Positions 24,648 to 32,307 of a stretch of DNA of 48,647 bases are shown piece after piece (the first letter of the stretch is position 1; each line of letters opens with the position of its first letter). Source of the DNA: CAYRNY01 sp964425755 (GTDB taxonomy: Bacteria; Chloroflexota; Anaerolineae; Aggregatilineales; Aggregatilineaceae); the NCBI GenBank assembly GCA_964425755.1, contig CAYRNY010000026.1:1-48647 (forward strand). Direction: 5' to 3'. The position numbers and the translations under genes are program-made. Under the pieces are notes generated by a model. The model was not told the origin of the DNA and ran no database searches. It saw only the letters and a program-made list of their open reading frames with translations.

Positions 24648-24890
24648 CTATTCCTGCACCGGCAGGCTGAAATCGATGGTTGGCGTCGGCCCGCTGGGGG
24701 TCGGTGTCGGTTCCAGGCCGCCATTCGCAAGCTGTTCTGCGTTCCGTTCCTGTTCGAGCGTATCCTGCACGTTCTGCCCGATCTGAACGGCCAGCAAGCC
24801 GACCGACACGATCACAAACGCCAGGATCAACACTTCGATCACGCGTTCTTTCTTCTTGGATTTAGCTTTTGCCATAGTTCGTTTATCCAT
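24648..24890 (-). CDS. Small single-pass membrane protein of the rdh operon
   Basis: An 80-residue protein with a Lys-rich N-terminus (MAKAKSKKKERVIEV), one transmembrane helix (about 20-37, LILAFVIVSVGLLAVQIG), a short charged helix and an extracytoplasmic Pro/Thr tail (GLEPTPTPSGPTPT). Start may be ATG 24890 or ATG 24875. It overlaps the end of the rdhC-like gene by about 50 or 37 bp and ends 9 bp before apbE, so it is clearly part of the operon. No family recognised. A scaffold or anchor for the flavoprotein or dehalogenase is possible. Confidence 0.65.
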   Translation of the reverse strand: MDKRTMAKAKSKKKERVIEVLILAFVIVSVGLLAVQIGQNVQDTLEQERNAEQLANGGLEPTPTPSGPTPTIDFSLPVQE

Positions 24891-26059
24891 TGGCGAATGA
24901 CTCGGACGAAATCAACAACGGGATCGATCGGACATAGAAAACTGCACCAGGGCCGCTTGACGAACATCGCCACAACGAGCACCAGCGCCAGCACGGCCAC
25001 GCTGATCATGTTGCCGAACAGGCTGAACAACGTCCCGAATATCTCAAAACTCGCCAGCCCCGGGCTGCGGAAGTAAACCCCGAGCAGAATCGCGCTCAAG
25101 GCCAGCCCGCGCTGCACCCACTTCAGCCAGGTACGGTGGCGGCGCAGCGTGTAGACCTTCGCGCCCCCGATCAAGCCCATGCACTCCTGCGCCGCGCCGA
25201 ACGGGCAGAACCACTCGCAATACGGGTTTTTGTTATCCGCCGTGACGACGAATAGCAGGCCGCCGACCAGGAAATACCAGTACAGGTTGGTTTGCCACTG
25301 CGGCCAGTAGCCCAACACCAGCTTGGTGAAATAGGCCAGCGTCACCGGGATGTTGTACAGGAACCCCAGGATGATCAAGCCCGCCAGCATCGATCCCCAG
25401 CGGAACTGCTTCTTATACTTGAAACCGCGCCGGTGCCCGATATACCCGACCGCGAACAACCCCAGCACCGCGATCTCCGGCAGGCCGAACTGGATCTCCG
25501 GCGCTTCGGACTCCCTGAGCGCCAAGCCGATCTGTTGTGCGGCGGCACGGCTGCCATCGAGGGCGGCCTCCGCCAGCGCGCGCGAGGTATACGTCGCCCC
25601 TGTGACGTTGTCGATATCTTGCTTAACCTGGAACCTGTCATCGTACGATTTGCCGGTCAACGAGTCCAGAAGCCCCTGGTTAACCACGCGCTCGTACCAC
25701 TGCTGGGTTTCCTTGTGCCTGACCGTGCTCACGCCGACGATCTGCCCGTCTAAATCGACCGCGACCGCCAGGTTCAGCGGGCCGCCATAGCCGCTGGCCG
25801 TGCCGATCGCGACATACCCCAACAACTCCTGCTTATCCTCGCTGGCCCAGGCCGCGTAGATGTCGCCGTTCTGTCGCTCGAAGTAACCGGCATCGGGCAT
25901 CGCGCGCCGGACGGCAGGCATCCGATCGGCCTCGGCACGGATCGCGCCCAGCACCCACACCAACGCGATCAGTATGATCGCGACAACGGCGAGCGCGCGC
26001 TCCATCCTGCGCCGCTTTTGTCTTCTTGACAGTTGCTTCGTTTCGGGTTCGGTGGTCAA
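24839..26059 (-). CDS. rdhC: RdhC/PceC-like FMN-binding iron-sulfur membrane protein
   Basis: About 406 residues. After a basic N-terminus and one transmembrane helix comes an extracytoplasmic FMN-binding domain ending in DNVTGATYTS. There the Thr of TGAT (about residue 156) should carry FMN by a phosphoester bond. A polytopic NosR/NapH-like region with several transmembrane helices follows. Its two cysteine motifs are CEWFCPFGAAQEC (CxxxCP) and CSFLCPIDP (CxxxCP). In organohalide respirers PceC has this layout and is proposed to pass electrons from menaquinol to the dehalogenase. TTG 26059 is chosen because GGGAGG lies seven nt before it; the frame opens at another TTG, 26095, without a good site. 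It is followed by apbE, the flavinylating enzyme. Confidence 0.85.
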   Translation of the reverse strand: MTTEPETKQLSRRQKRRRMERALAVVAIILIALVWVLGAIRAEADRMPAVRRAMPDAGYFERQNGDIYAAWASEDKQELLGYVAIGTASGYGGPLNLAVAVDLDGQIVGVSTVRHKETQQWYERVVNQGLLDSLTGKSYDDRFQVKQDIDNVTGATYTSRALAEAALDGSRAAAQQIGLALRESEAPEIQFGLPEIAVLGLFAVGYIGHRRGFKYKKQFRWGSMLAGLIILGFLYNIPVTLAYFTKLVLGYWPQWQTNLYWYFLVGGLLFVVTADNKNPYCEWFCPFGAAQECMGLIGGAKVYTLRRHRTWLKWVQRGLALSAILLGVYFRSPGLASFEIFGTLFSLFGNMISVAVLALVLVVAMFVKRPWCSFLCPIDPVVDFVRVIRQWINELWQKLNPRRKNA

Positions 26060-26101
26060 AGGGTCGCCTCCCGCTTCGTCAACTTGCGTTTCCAAACCGT
26101 G

Positions 26102-27439
26102 CTAAGCCGCCGTGATCGTCGCCAGCAATTGCCGGGCGTGGGCTTCCTCTTTGGTCAATTCCGCCGCTGCGAAAACGCTGATGGCCTCGCGACAATACGC
26201 AGCCGCCTGCCCGGTGTCGCCCTGGTCCAGGTAGGCCAGCGCCAGCATCGTCAACTGCTCGCCTTCAAGCTCGGTCAGCTCGCGCTCGCGGGCCAGTTCT
26301 GCCGCGCGGTGATGCTGCGCGATCGCGGCCTCGGTCTGCCCCAGTTCAGCCAGCACGACGCCCAACCTGCCGACGATATACGCTTCATCAGCGGGGCGCT
26401 GAAGCTGCTGCACGCCATCCAGCGCGCGCTGGTACGCGTCCCGCGCCTGGGCGTGCAGTTCCGCCAGCATGCACGACTCGCCCAGGTTCAGCAGCATGTT
26501 GACTTCCCGGTCCAGGTCCCCGATCGCCCGGGCATAAGCCACCGCTTCCTGAATCGCTGCCTTCGCCTCAGCAAGCTGCCCCATGCGGTAATGCGCCAGG
26601 ATCAACGTCTGGAAAAACGAAAACGCCGTGTCGCGATCGTCCTGTGCCTGTGTCAGCGCGATCCCGCGCCGGGCCAGCGGCGGGACCTGGTCATACGCGC
26701 CGGTCTTGTGCAGGATTTCGGTCAGGTAGCGCAACCCGGTGAGTCCCGCCTGCTGGTCGCCAAGCTCCTCTGCCAGCGCCAGTACCTCGCGCAGCACCGG
26801 GATCGCCTGCGCGTAATTTTGCTGCCACGCCAGCACCGTTCCCGCGTTGCCCAAATAGCCGCACTCCGCGACCTTGTCGCCGTGCTCTCGCGCCAGCGCC
26901 AGCGCCATGTCGAAGAAGGACCGCGCCCCATCCAGATCGGCCAGCGCCAGCCGCAGATTGCCCAACGTACCAAACACGTTCATCAAATAGCGCTGGTCGT
27001 CAAGTTGCTCGGCAAGCTCGCGCGCGGACTTCAGCGCGTCCTGTGCCAACACCGGCTCGCCAGACTGGATCAGGACCTGTCCCTGCGACGTGAGCGCGGC
27101 ACACAATATCTCGCGGTCATCGTGCGCTTCGGCCAGTTGTACGATCGCCTGCACCGTCTCGTATGCATTGTGAAAGCGGTTGACCGACTGGAAAGCTTCA
27201 GCCTTTCGCGACAGGCACTGCGCCTGAAAATGCCGATCGTTCATGCTGGCAGCTAACGCGATTGCCTCATCAAAGGCCGCGATTCCCTGGTCATATCCCC
27301 GCGCCTGGAACAACGCCTGTCCCAACTCCGCGAGCGCATATCCCACCTGGCGCGGATCGCTGGCTTCGCGGGCTTGTTTCACGCGCGCGCGGGCCGCGAT
27401 CACCTGCTCTTGCGGATGTCCTGACTGTCCGGTTGTCAT
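26102..27439 (-). CDS. TPR-repeat protein of the reductive dehalogenase operon
   Basis: About 445 residues made almost wholly of tetratricopeptide-like helical repeats (recurring ALAxxLGDxxxAxxxFxxAL patterns, from about residue 25 to 440). No signal peptide, enzyme motif or helix-turn-helix is seen, so it is probably a cytoplasmic scaffold or chaperone-like protein. The frame opens at TTG 27469, but ATG 27439 is better placed after GGAAG. It sits between the rdhB-like and rdhC-like genes. Classical pce operons instead carry a trigger-factor-like chaperone (PceT), so this protein may help dehalogenase folding, cofactor insertion or Tat handover; that is inference. Confidence 0.7.
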   Translation of the reverse strand: MTTGQSGHPQEQVIAARARVKQAREASDPRQVGYALAELGQALFQARGYDQGIAAFDEAIALAASMNDRHFQAQCLSRKAEAFQSVNRFHNAYETVQAIVQLAEAHDDREILCAALTSQGQVLIQSGEPVLAQDALKSARELAEQLDDQRYLMNVFGTLGNLRLALADLDGARSFFDMALALAREHGDKVAECGYLGNAGTVLAWQQNYAQAIPVLREVLALAEELGDQQAGLTGLRYLTEILHKTGAYDQVPPLARRGIALTQAQDDRDTAFSFFQTLILAHYRMGQLAEAKAAIQEAVAYARAIGDLDREVNMLLNLGESCMLAELHAQARDAYQRALDGVQQLQRPADEAYIVGRLGVVLAELGQTEAAIAQHHRAAELARERELTELEGEQLTMLALAYLDQGDTGQAAAYCREAISVFAAAELTKEEAHARQLLATITAA

Positions 27440-27529
27440 CGCCACTTCCAACTCCAGTTCACATTCCAAAGCACGAGGAAGGGCGTGGTTGTCCCTTCCT
27501 CGTGAGCGTGTCTTCCTGCACGACTGAGA

Positions 27530-27841
27530 CTATTCTCTCGCCTCTGTAGACTGTTTCGCTCCCAGCATCATCAGCCGCCACAGGCCAACGCCCAGGATCA
27601 GGCTGATGAACAGCATCAGCAGCATCAGTTTAAACCCGGCGCTGGCTTCGTTTTCGCCCGCCAGCGTGCCGTAGGTGTAAAAGCTCAGGCTGAACAGGCC
27701 GTACCACAACAGGGCCAGCAGCCCCTTCCACCAGGTCAGGTTCCAGCCCTGATCCTCGGCGAAAGCTTTGAACGCAGCGCCAACCAACACCAGGATGACG
27801 CCCATTACCAGCCAAAAGAAAGCACTGCCAAAGAAGACCAT
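27530..27841 (-). CDS. rdhB: RdhB-like reductive dehalogenase membrane anchor
   Basis: A 103-residue membrane protein with three predicted transmembrane helices (about 4-25, 38-58 and 70-91). This is the size and topology of RdhB/PceB proteins, which anchor the dehalogenase on the outer face of the membrane. It starts 4 bp after the rdhA stop, with GGAGAG as ribosome binding site within the rdhA end. RdhB proteins are poorly conserved in sequence, so the call rests mostly on position and topology. Confidence 0.8.
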   Translation of the reverse strand: MVFFGSAFFWLVMGVILVLVGAAFKAFAEDQGWNLTWWKGLLALLWYGLFSLSFYTYGTLAGENEASAGFKLMLLMLFISLILGVGLWRLMMLGAKQSTEARE

Positions 27842-27844
27842 CGG

Positions 27845-29386
27845 TTACTCTCCTTCGTGCGGGCTAACGATGTCGATATCCAGGTACTTGTTCGCCTTCA
27901 GGAATCCCGGCTCCTCGCGGAAGCTTTCGAAATGTCCTGTCGGCGGACGGCGATACTCCTCGGCGTCCGGGGCCGGGAAGAAGCTCTTCTGCATCCACAG
28001 CAAGCTGCTGCTGACCAACCCGGTCGGATCGACCGGGTCGAGCGTGCGGGCAACGTCATGGATCCAGTTGTCCTTGCGGCTGTAGGGGCAGGTCACCACG
28101 CACAGGCGGCAGCCCATCGGCCCCATCGTCTCGCGCCAGAAGTTGTAGCACGCGCCGTTGTTGATGTACCAGTGCTCATAACCGCGCAGCACCATGCCAT
28201 CGGGCGAATCGGCCATCGAGATCGCCCCGGACGGGCACCCTTCGGCGCACAGCTTGCACTTCTTGCAGAACTCCGCCACGCCGAAATCGATCGGGTTGTC
28301 GATCTCCATCGGCAGGCTGGTGGTCACGAGCGCCATACGGCAGTTGCCACCAAGTTCAGGCGTGATGCAGTACCCGGTACGGCCAACCTCACCCAGCCCG
28401 GCCTCAATCGCGTGCGGTGGCACGATCAGGTCGTAACCCTTCATCGGCGTGTGCGCACGAGCCGGGTAGCCCATGAACTTCAAGCACCCTTCCAGGCGGA
28501 TGGCAGTCGTCGAAACACGATCGTACGCGTCGTAACTGGTGGACGCCTGGGGGCTTGCCATGACCACGTCCCACTCCATCGGGACACCGATCACGATCGC
28601 GTATTCCCAGTGCTCGGGCATCTGCGAGAAGTCATAGTCCTCGGGGCAGCCGCGCCAGCCTTCGGAATACAGCCAGTCCGGATTGGTCTTGGTGATACCG
28701 ACCAATGTCGCGCCGTAGCGGTGTGCCACTTCCTTGATGAACTCGGACGCCAGCTTAGGCGACTTGAACGGTAGCGGGTCGCCCAGCGGTTTGCTGACGG
28801 GCGGCGTGTCGGCACTGGTGCGCGTTGTGATCACAAAGTCCGACTCTTCTGGCGGGGCTTCCGGCGTCGGGAGCCAGGCCCCGTGCGCCTCGAAACCTGA
28901 GCTATAGGCATCCGCCAGCTTATAGTAGTTACCGTACTTCTGGCGATCCTGCATGTTCTGCGGGATCGTTTCGTTGAACGTCTTGAAGTCCCATTCCAGG
29001 CGTTCCGGGAATTCCTCGTAGAATTCCACCAGTTGGGGCGGGACGCCAAGCTCCTCGATCGGATCCTCGAGTGTCCAGTCGGGGTTCTGCTCATATGCCG
29101 CCTGGAACGTGCGAACACGCCCAAACACGTAGTCGGTCATGTGGCTGGGACGGCGCACTTCGCCTACCGGCTTGTGCTTCGGAAAACTGACCTCGAACGG
29201 TTCGCGGTTAAAGAACTGCGTCCCCGGGTTGAAAGACTCCCAGCCCGTGTAGCTCTCTGAACTCGAACCCTCGTCAATCCCCGCCGCCACAAGACCGCCG
29301 GCCTGGGCTGCCACGCCCACTAATCCGGCGAATTTGAGGAAATTACGGCGTGAGAGCGACGTAGCCGTCTTTTGTCTTTCGCTCAT
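27845..29386 (-). CDS. rdhA: Reductive dehalogenase catalytic subunit
   Basis: A 513-residue corrinoid and iron-sulfur enzyme that removes halogen from organohalides as terminal electron acceptor. A twin-arginine signal (LSRRNFLKFAG, about 12-22) precedes a hydrophobic stretch and an AQA-like site. The cobalamin-binding core shows PPHAIEAGLGEVGRTGYCITPELG and the following LVTTSLPME, typical of RdhA. Near the C-terminus are two 4Fe-4S motifs: CKKCKLCAEGCPSG (Cx2Cx2Cx3CP, about 372-385) and CYNFWRETMGPMGCRLCVVTCP (Cx12Cx2Cx3CP, about 412-433). Length and Tat export fit the respiratory type rather than the soluble catabolic type. AGGAGGAG lies about nine nt before the ATG. A cobalamin riboswitch lies in the leader. 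Substrate cannot be told from sequence; epoxyqueuosine reductase is excluded by the Tat signal and rdhB. Confidence 0.92.
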   Translation of the reverse strand: MSERQKTATSLSRRNFLKFAGLVGVAAQAGGLVAAGIDEGSSSESYTGWESFNPGTQFFNREPFEVSFPKHKPVGEVRRPSHMTDYVFGRVRTFQAAYEQNPDWTLEDPIEELGVPPQLVEFYEEFPERLEWDFKTFNETIPQNMQDRQKYGNYYKLADAYSSGFEAHGAWLPTPEAPPEESDFVITTRTSADTPPVSKPLGDPLPFKSPKLASEFIKEVAHRYGATLVGITKTNPDWLYSEGWRGCPEDYDFSQMPEHWEYAIVIGVPMEWDVVMASPQASTSYDAYDRVSTTAIRLEGCLKFMGYPARAHTPMKGYDLIVPPHAIEAGLGEVGRTGYCITPELGGNCRMALVTTSLPMEIDNPIDFGVAEFCKKCKLCAEGCPSGAISMADSPDGMVLRGYEHWYINNGACYNFWRETMGPMGCRLCVVTCPYSRKDNWIHDVARTLDPVDPTGLVSSSLLWMQKSFFPAPDAEEYRRPPTGHFESFREEPGFLKANKYLDIDIVSPHEGE

Positions 29387-29510
29387 AAGTTGCTCCTCCT
29401 AAACAAACTGGCTACTTGGTGCGTGCGCTTCACAAAGTGGATACGCTGCTTATGCCTGACCTGTGTGGTCAGCAGGTCGAAACGCTCCGCGCCTGGCGCT
29501 GTGCCTATAA

Positions 29511-29543
29511 CACAAAACACCAGACACAGAATCGGCCTGGTGT
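29511..29543 (-). terminator. Leader terminator between riboswitch and rdhA
   Basis: On the minus strand ACACCAG (29543-29537) pairs with CTGGTGT (29523-29517), followed by TTTTGTG. It starts 16 nt after the riboswitch aptamer and lies about 125 nt before rdhA. It is therefore well placed to be the expression platform through which the riboswitch controls transcription. Confidence 0.65.
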
Positions 29544-29559
29544 ACCTTGACGCGAGATA

Positions 29560-29669
29560 CACTCATCACTTACGGTAGCCTGGCTCCCCGGCTGCAGTCG
29601 TACCTTGAGCCGGGTTACAGTTGCGCGACAGCACCGGATTTGCACCGGTTTCCCCGCCATCAATGAGTG
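29560..29669 (-). promoter_or_regulatory. Cobalamin riboswitch upstream of rdhA
   Basis: On the minus strand the aptamer is closed by CACTCAT (29669-29663) with ATGAGTG (29566-29560). Inside are the conserved blocks GGGGAAACCGGTGCAAATCC, GGTGCTG, GCGCAACTGTAA and a B12-box-like AGCCAGGCTACCG. It lies about 170 nt upstream of the reductive dehalogenase start and is followed by an intrinsic terminator. Its ligand should be adenosyl- or another cobalamin. A TACAAT -10 box lies just upstream (29680-29675) without a good -35, suggesting activator-dependent transcription. Confidence 0.88.
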
Positions 29670-29704
29670 CTGCCATTGTACAAATTGGAACACACGGCTG
29701 CATC

Positions 29705-29739
29705 GGACCTAAGTTCAATCTTCCATAGGACTTTGGTCC
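29705..29739. promoter_or_regulatory. Paired imperfect dyads upstream of the rdh promoter
   Basis: GGACCTAAGTTC (29705-29716) and GGACTTTGGTCC (29728-29739) are similar 12-bp imperfect palindromes with a 23-bp centre spacing. They lie between the rdh leader promoter and the promoter of the divergent two-component system, a natural place for binding of that system's response regulator. Confidence 0.4.
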
Positions 29740-29815
29740 AATTACGGGCCGCCAAACCGTTCGCCGTCGTCTCGTTCTTTCTTACACGGTTACGCTGTTT
29801 TACGGGGCTTTTTCG

Positions 29816-29845
29816 TTGGGACATTCCACTGGCTGCCGGTATAAT
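29816..29845 (+). promoter_or_regulatory. Promoter of the two-component system
   Basis: TTGGGA (29816-29821) and a perfect TATAAT (29840-29845) with 18-nt spacing, about 105 nt upstream of the kinase start. Confidence 0.6.
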
Positions 29846-29950
29846 GGAAGCTAAAGACAACATCGAAGTTTCCCCTGTTCGCGGGGCTTATCCCGTGTAT
29901 TTCCGGTTGCTAACCGTCCATCGACCAGCAAGCACGAAGAGCGTAAGTCC

Positions 29951-31597
29951 ATGACATCAAAAAGCATATCTTCTGAAAGCACCATGCGCCCGCGCCAGGC
30001 GATTCACGAACCCCTGATCCAGCGCTTGATCGTGTTGTTCTTGATCCTCGGCCTGGCCCCGACGGTGGTGCTTGCGGCAGCCCCGACGATTTATATCTCG
30101 CTGCACGGCACCGAAGCGCTCGGCGAATCGCTGCTGCTGATGTGGGCGGCCCAGGGGGTGACGTTCCTGGTCATCGTGTTGTTAGGGGCCAGCGTCGTGC
30201 TCAAACTGCTGGCAATGCCGATCCAGGAGCTTGTGAACGGCGCGCGCGCGATCGCTGAGGGCGACCTGGCCTATCGCGTCCCGATCACCCACGTCGACCA
30301 ATCGCTCGCTACGCTGGCCGAGACGTTCAACGCGATGGCAGAAGCGGTCGAAAGCATGCGCGACGAGCTTGAAGAACAACGCGCCGCGCTGCAAACCACG
30401 CTGGATGTGCGCGAACGCGAGTTCAACACGATCCTGCGTATCGCGAATCTCGTCAACAGCCAGGACAACCTGCACAGCACTGCCGACCGCGCCTTGAAGA
30501 TCGCCCGCGAAAACCTGGGCACGGATATCATATCGCTGGCCTTGCTGGACGAATCCGACCAGATCGCGTCGGCGGTCTTCGCCTGCAAGGATTGCTCGTA
30601 TGCGACAGGCACACGCTGTGACCAATGCCCACAACAACGCCTGCTACGCCAAAGCCTGCACGCCATGGAGGACAATCTGATCCAGCGTGCCATCACCCAG
30701 CGAGAAAAAATGCGCATTGACGATATCCATGCGGCGGACTCCAACCTGAAACCCGCCGTGATGCAGGTTCTCGACCGGCTGGGAACGCGCAAACTGGCGA
30801 TCAAGCCCTTAATCACGCGCGGGCGTGTGCTGGGCGTGTTGGTGTTGATGCGCCCGGAGGTTAAACACGTCCCGGAACGCGCCTCAACCCTGCTCGAAGC
30901 GCTGTCGGAAAACATCACTGTGTTGCTCGAAAGCTGGCGGCTGCGAAACAAGAGCCGCACCCTGACTATCCTGGAGGAGCGCCGCCGCCTCGCCAGCGAA
31001 TTGCACGACTCGGTGACACAATCGCTGTTCACGCTCAGCCTGACCGCGCGCGGCTTGAAAAACTCGCTGCAAGACGTGCCCGGCGTCAACCACGCGGCGC
31101 TGGATGTGCTGGTCGAGCAGACCAAAGTGATCCAGGCGGAGATGCGCACCCTGATCAACGAGTTGCGCCCGATCGACCTGGAAACCGACGACCTGGAGAA
31201 TGCGCTGCGCCAGCATGTGCAGAGCCTGCAACATTCCACAGAGATGGACGTCAAGCTGATCCTTCGGGGCAACGTGCGCGGCCTTCCCAAGCCCGTGCAG
31301 CAAAACCTGAACCGCATCGCCCAGGAAGCGCTCAGCAACGTCGCACGCCATGCGAACGCCCAGCATGCCACGATCGAACTGGAAGTGACCGGCGACCTCG
31401 TGACTCTGACCATCACCGACGATGGCTGTGGGTTCGATCCGCGTGAGGTGGCGCTGTGCCAATCGAACTGCCTGGGGCTGCTCAGCATGCGCGAGCGCGC
31501 CGAGATGCTTGGCGGCGTGTTGATGGTTCGCTCCAACCCCGGCACAGAGACTTCGATCACCGCGCGTATCCCGCTAGGTGTGACGGAGACCCCCTGA
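29951..31597 (+). CDS. NarX/NreB-type sensor histidine kinase with GAF cysteine cluster
   Basis: A 548-residue membrane kinase. Two transmembrane helices (about 25-50 and 62-87) flank a very short outer loop. A HAMP domain (about 90-142, MPIQELVNGARAIAEGDLAYRV) and a coiled coil follow. Next is a GAF domain (about 165-330) carrying CKDCSYATGTRCDQC (Cx2C-x8-Cx2C), then a HisKA_3 dimerisation domain with phospho-acceptor His in ASELHDSVTQSLFTLS (about 350), and a HATPase (DDGCGFDP, GLLSMRERAEMLGG). The absence of a sizeable outer domain together with the four cysteines suggests internal sensing of redox or oxygen through an iron-sulfur cluster, as in NreB, or zinc. It overlaps its response regulator by 1 nt and is divergent from the reductive dehalogenase operon, its likely target. 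Confidence 0.85.
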   Translation: MTSKSISSESTMRPRQAIHEPLIQRLIVLFLILGLAPTVVLAAAPTIYISLHGTEALGESLLLMWAAQGVTFLVIVLLGASVVLKLLAMPIQELVNGARAIAEGDLAYRVPITHVDQSLATLAETFNAMAEAVESMRDELEEQRAALQTTLDVREREFNTILRIANLVNSQDNLHSTADRALKIARENLGTDIISLALLDESDQIASAVFACKDCSYATGTRCDQCPQQRLLRQSLHAMEDNLIQRAITQREKMRIDDIHAADSNLKPAVMQVLDRLGTRKLAIKPLITRGRVLGVLVLMRPEVKHVPERASTLLEALSENITVLLESWRLRNKSRTLTILEERRRLASELHDSVTQSLFTLSLTARGLKNSLQDVPGVNHAALDVLVEQTKVIQAEMRTLINELRPIDLETDDLENALRQHVQSLQHSTEMDVKLILRGNVRGLPKPVQQNLNRIAQEALSNVARHANAQHATIELEVTGDLVTLTITDDGCGFDPREVALCQSNCLGLLSMRERAEMLGGVLMVRSNPGTETSITARIPLGVTETP

Positions 31598-32265
31598 TGG
31601 AAGACACAAATGTCGCACGGGTCATTCTAGTTGACGATCACCAGATGGTGCGCCAGGGGCTGCTCTTTTTCCTCTCTACCCAGCCGGGGATCAGTGTCGT
31701 GGGTGAAGCCGAGACCGGTGAAGACGCCGTGCGGCTGGTAGCCGAACAGCAGCCCGATATCGTGCTCATGGATATCGTGCTGCCCGGCATGAGCGGCATC
31801 GACGCGCTGCGCGTGATCCGCGAAGAACATCCCGCCGTCGAAGTGATCATGCTCAGCAGCTTCGTCGACGATGAGAAGGTCGAGCAAGCGATCCAGATGG
31901 GTGCAGCAGGGTACTTGATGAAAGACGTCGATCCCGGCGAGCTGGCTGAAGCGATCCGCGCCACACGGCGCGGCGAAATGTATCTGCACCCGGAAGCCGC
32001 ACGGCGGCTGGCTGAAACGCTGCGCCCCGGCCCAAACGAACAGCAAGAGCCGCTGCCCGCCACGCTGACCGAGCGCGAGCGCGAAGTCCTCGAACTGGTG
32101 GCGCACGGCCTGACCAATCAAGAGATCGCGGACCAGCTCGACATCACCTTGAAAACGGTCAAAGCGCACGTCAGCAGCATCTTGCAGAAGCTGCGGCTGG
32201 AAAACCGTGTCCAGGCGGCGCTGTATGCACTGCGCCACCACATCGTACAGCTTGACGAACTCTGA
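31597..32265 (+). CDS. NarL/LuxR-type response regulator
   Basis: A 222-residue regulator. The receiver domain (about 6-125) has acidic residues in VDDHQ, phospho-acceptor Asp in DIVLMDIVLPGMSG (about 60) and Lys in YLMKDVDPGE. The C-terminal LuxR helix-turn-helix (about 155-215) has LTEREREVLELVAHGLTNQEIADQL and LKTVKAHVSSIL. The frame is open upstream inside the kinase gene, but ATG 31597 overlaps the kinase stop by one base (TGATG) and gives a receiver of normal length. It should be phosphorylated by the preceding kinase and bind upstream of the rdh operon, by position. Confidence 0.92.
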   Translation: MEDTNVARVILVDDHQMVRQGLLFFLSTQPGISVVGEAETGEDAVRLVAEQQPDIVLMDIVLPGMSGIDALRVIREEHPAVEVIMLSSFVDDEKVEQAIQMGAAGYLMKDVDPGELAEAIRATRRGEMYLHPEAARRLAETLRPGPNEQQEPLPATLTEREREVLELVAHGLTNQEIADQLDITLKTVKAHVSSILQKLRLENRVQAALYALRHHIVQLDEL

Positions 32266-32307
32266 CCCCTTGCCCCGCTAATGGCACGCCTTCGCTACTT
32301 ATCACCC

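Noticed and set aside
27845..29386. Epoxyqueuosine reductase (QueG) instead of reductive dehalogenase
   Set aside because: QueG shares cobalamin and Fe-S motifs but is cytoplasmic and shorter, without a Tat signal, RdhB partner or RdhC/ApbE neighbours.
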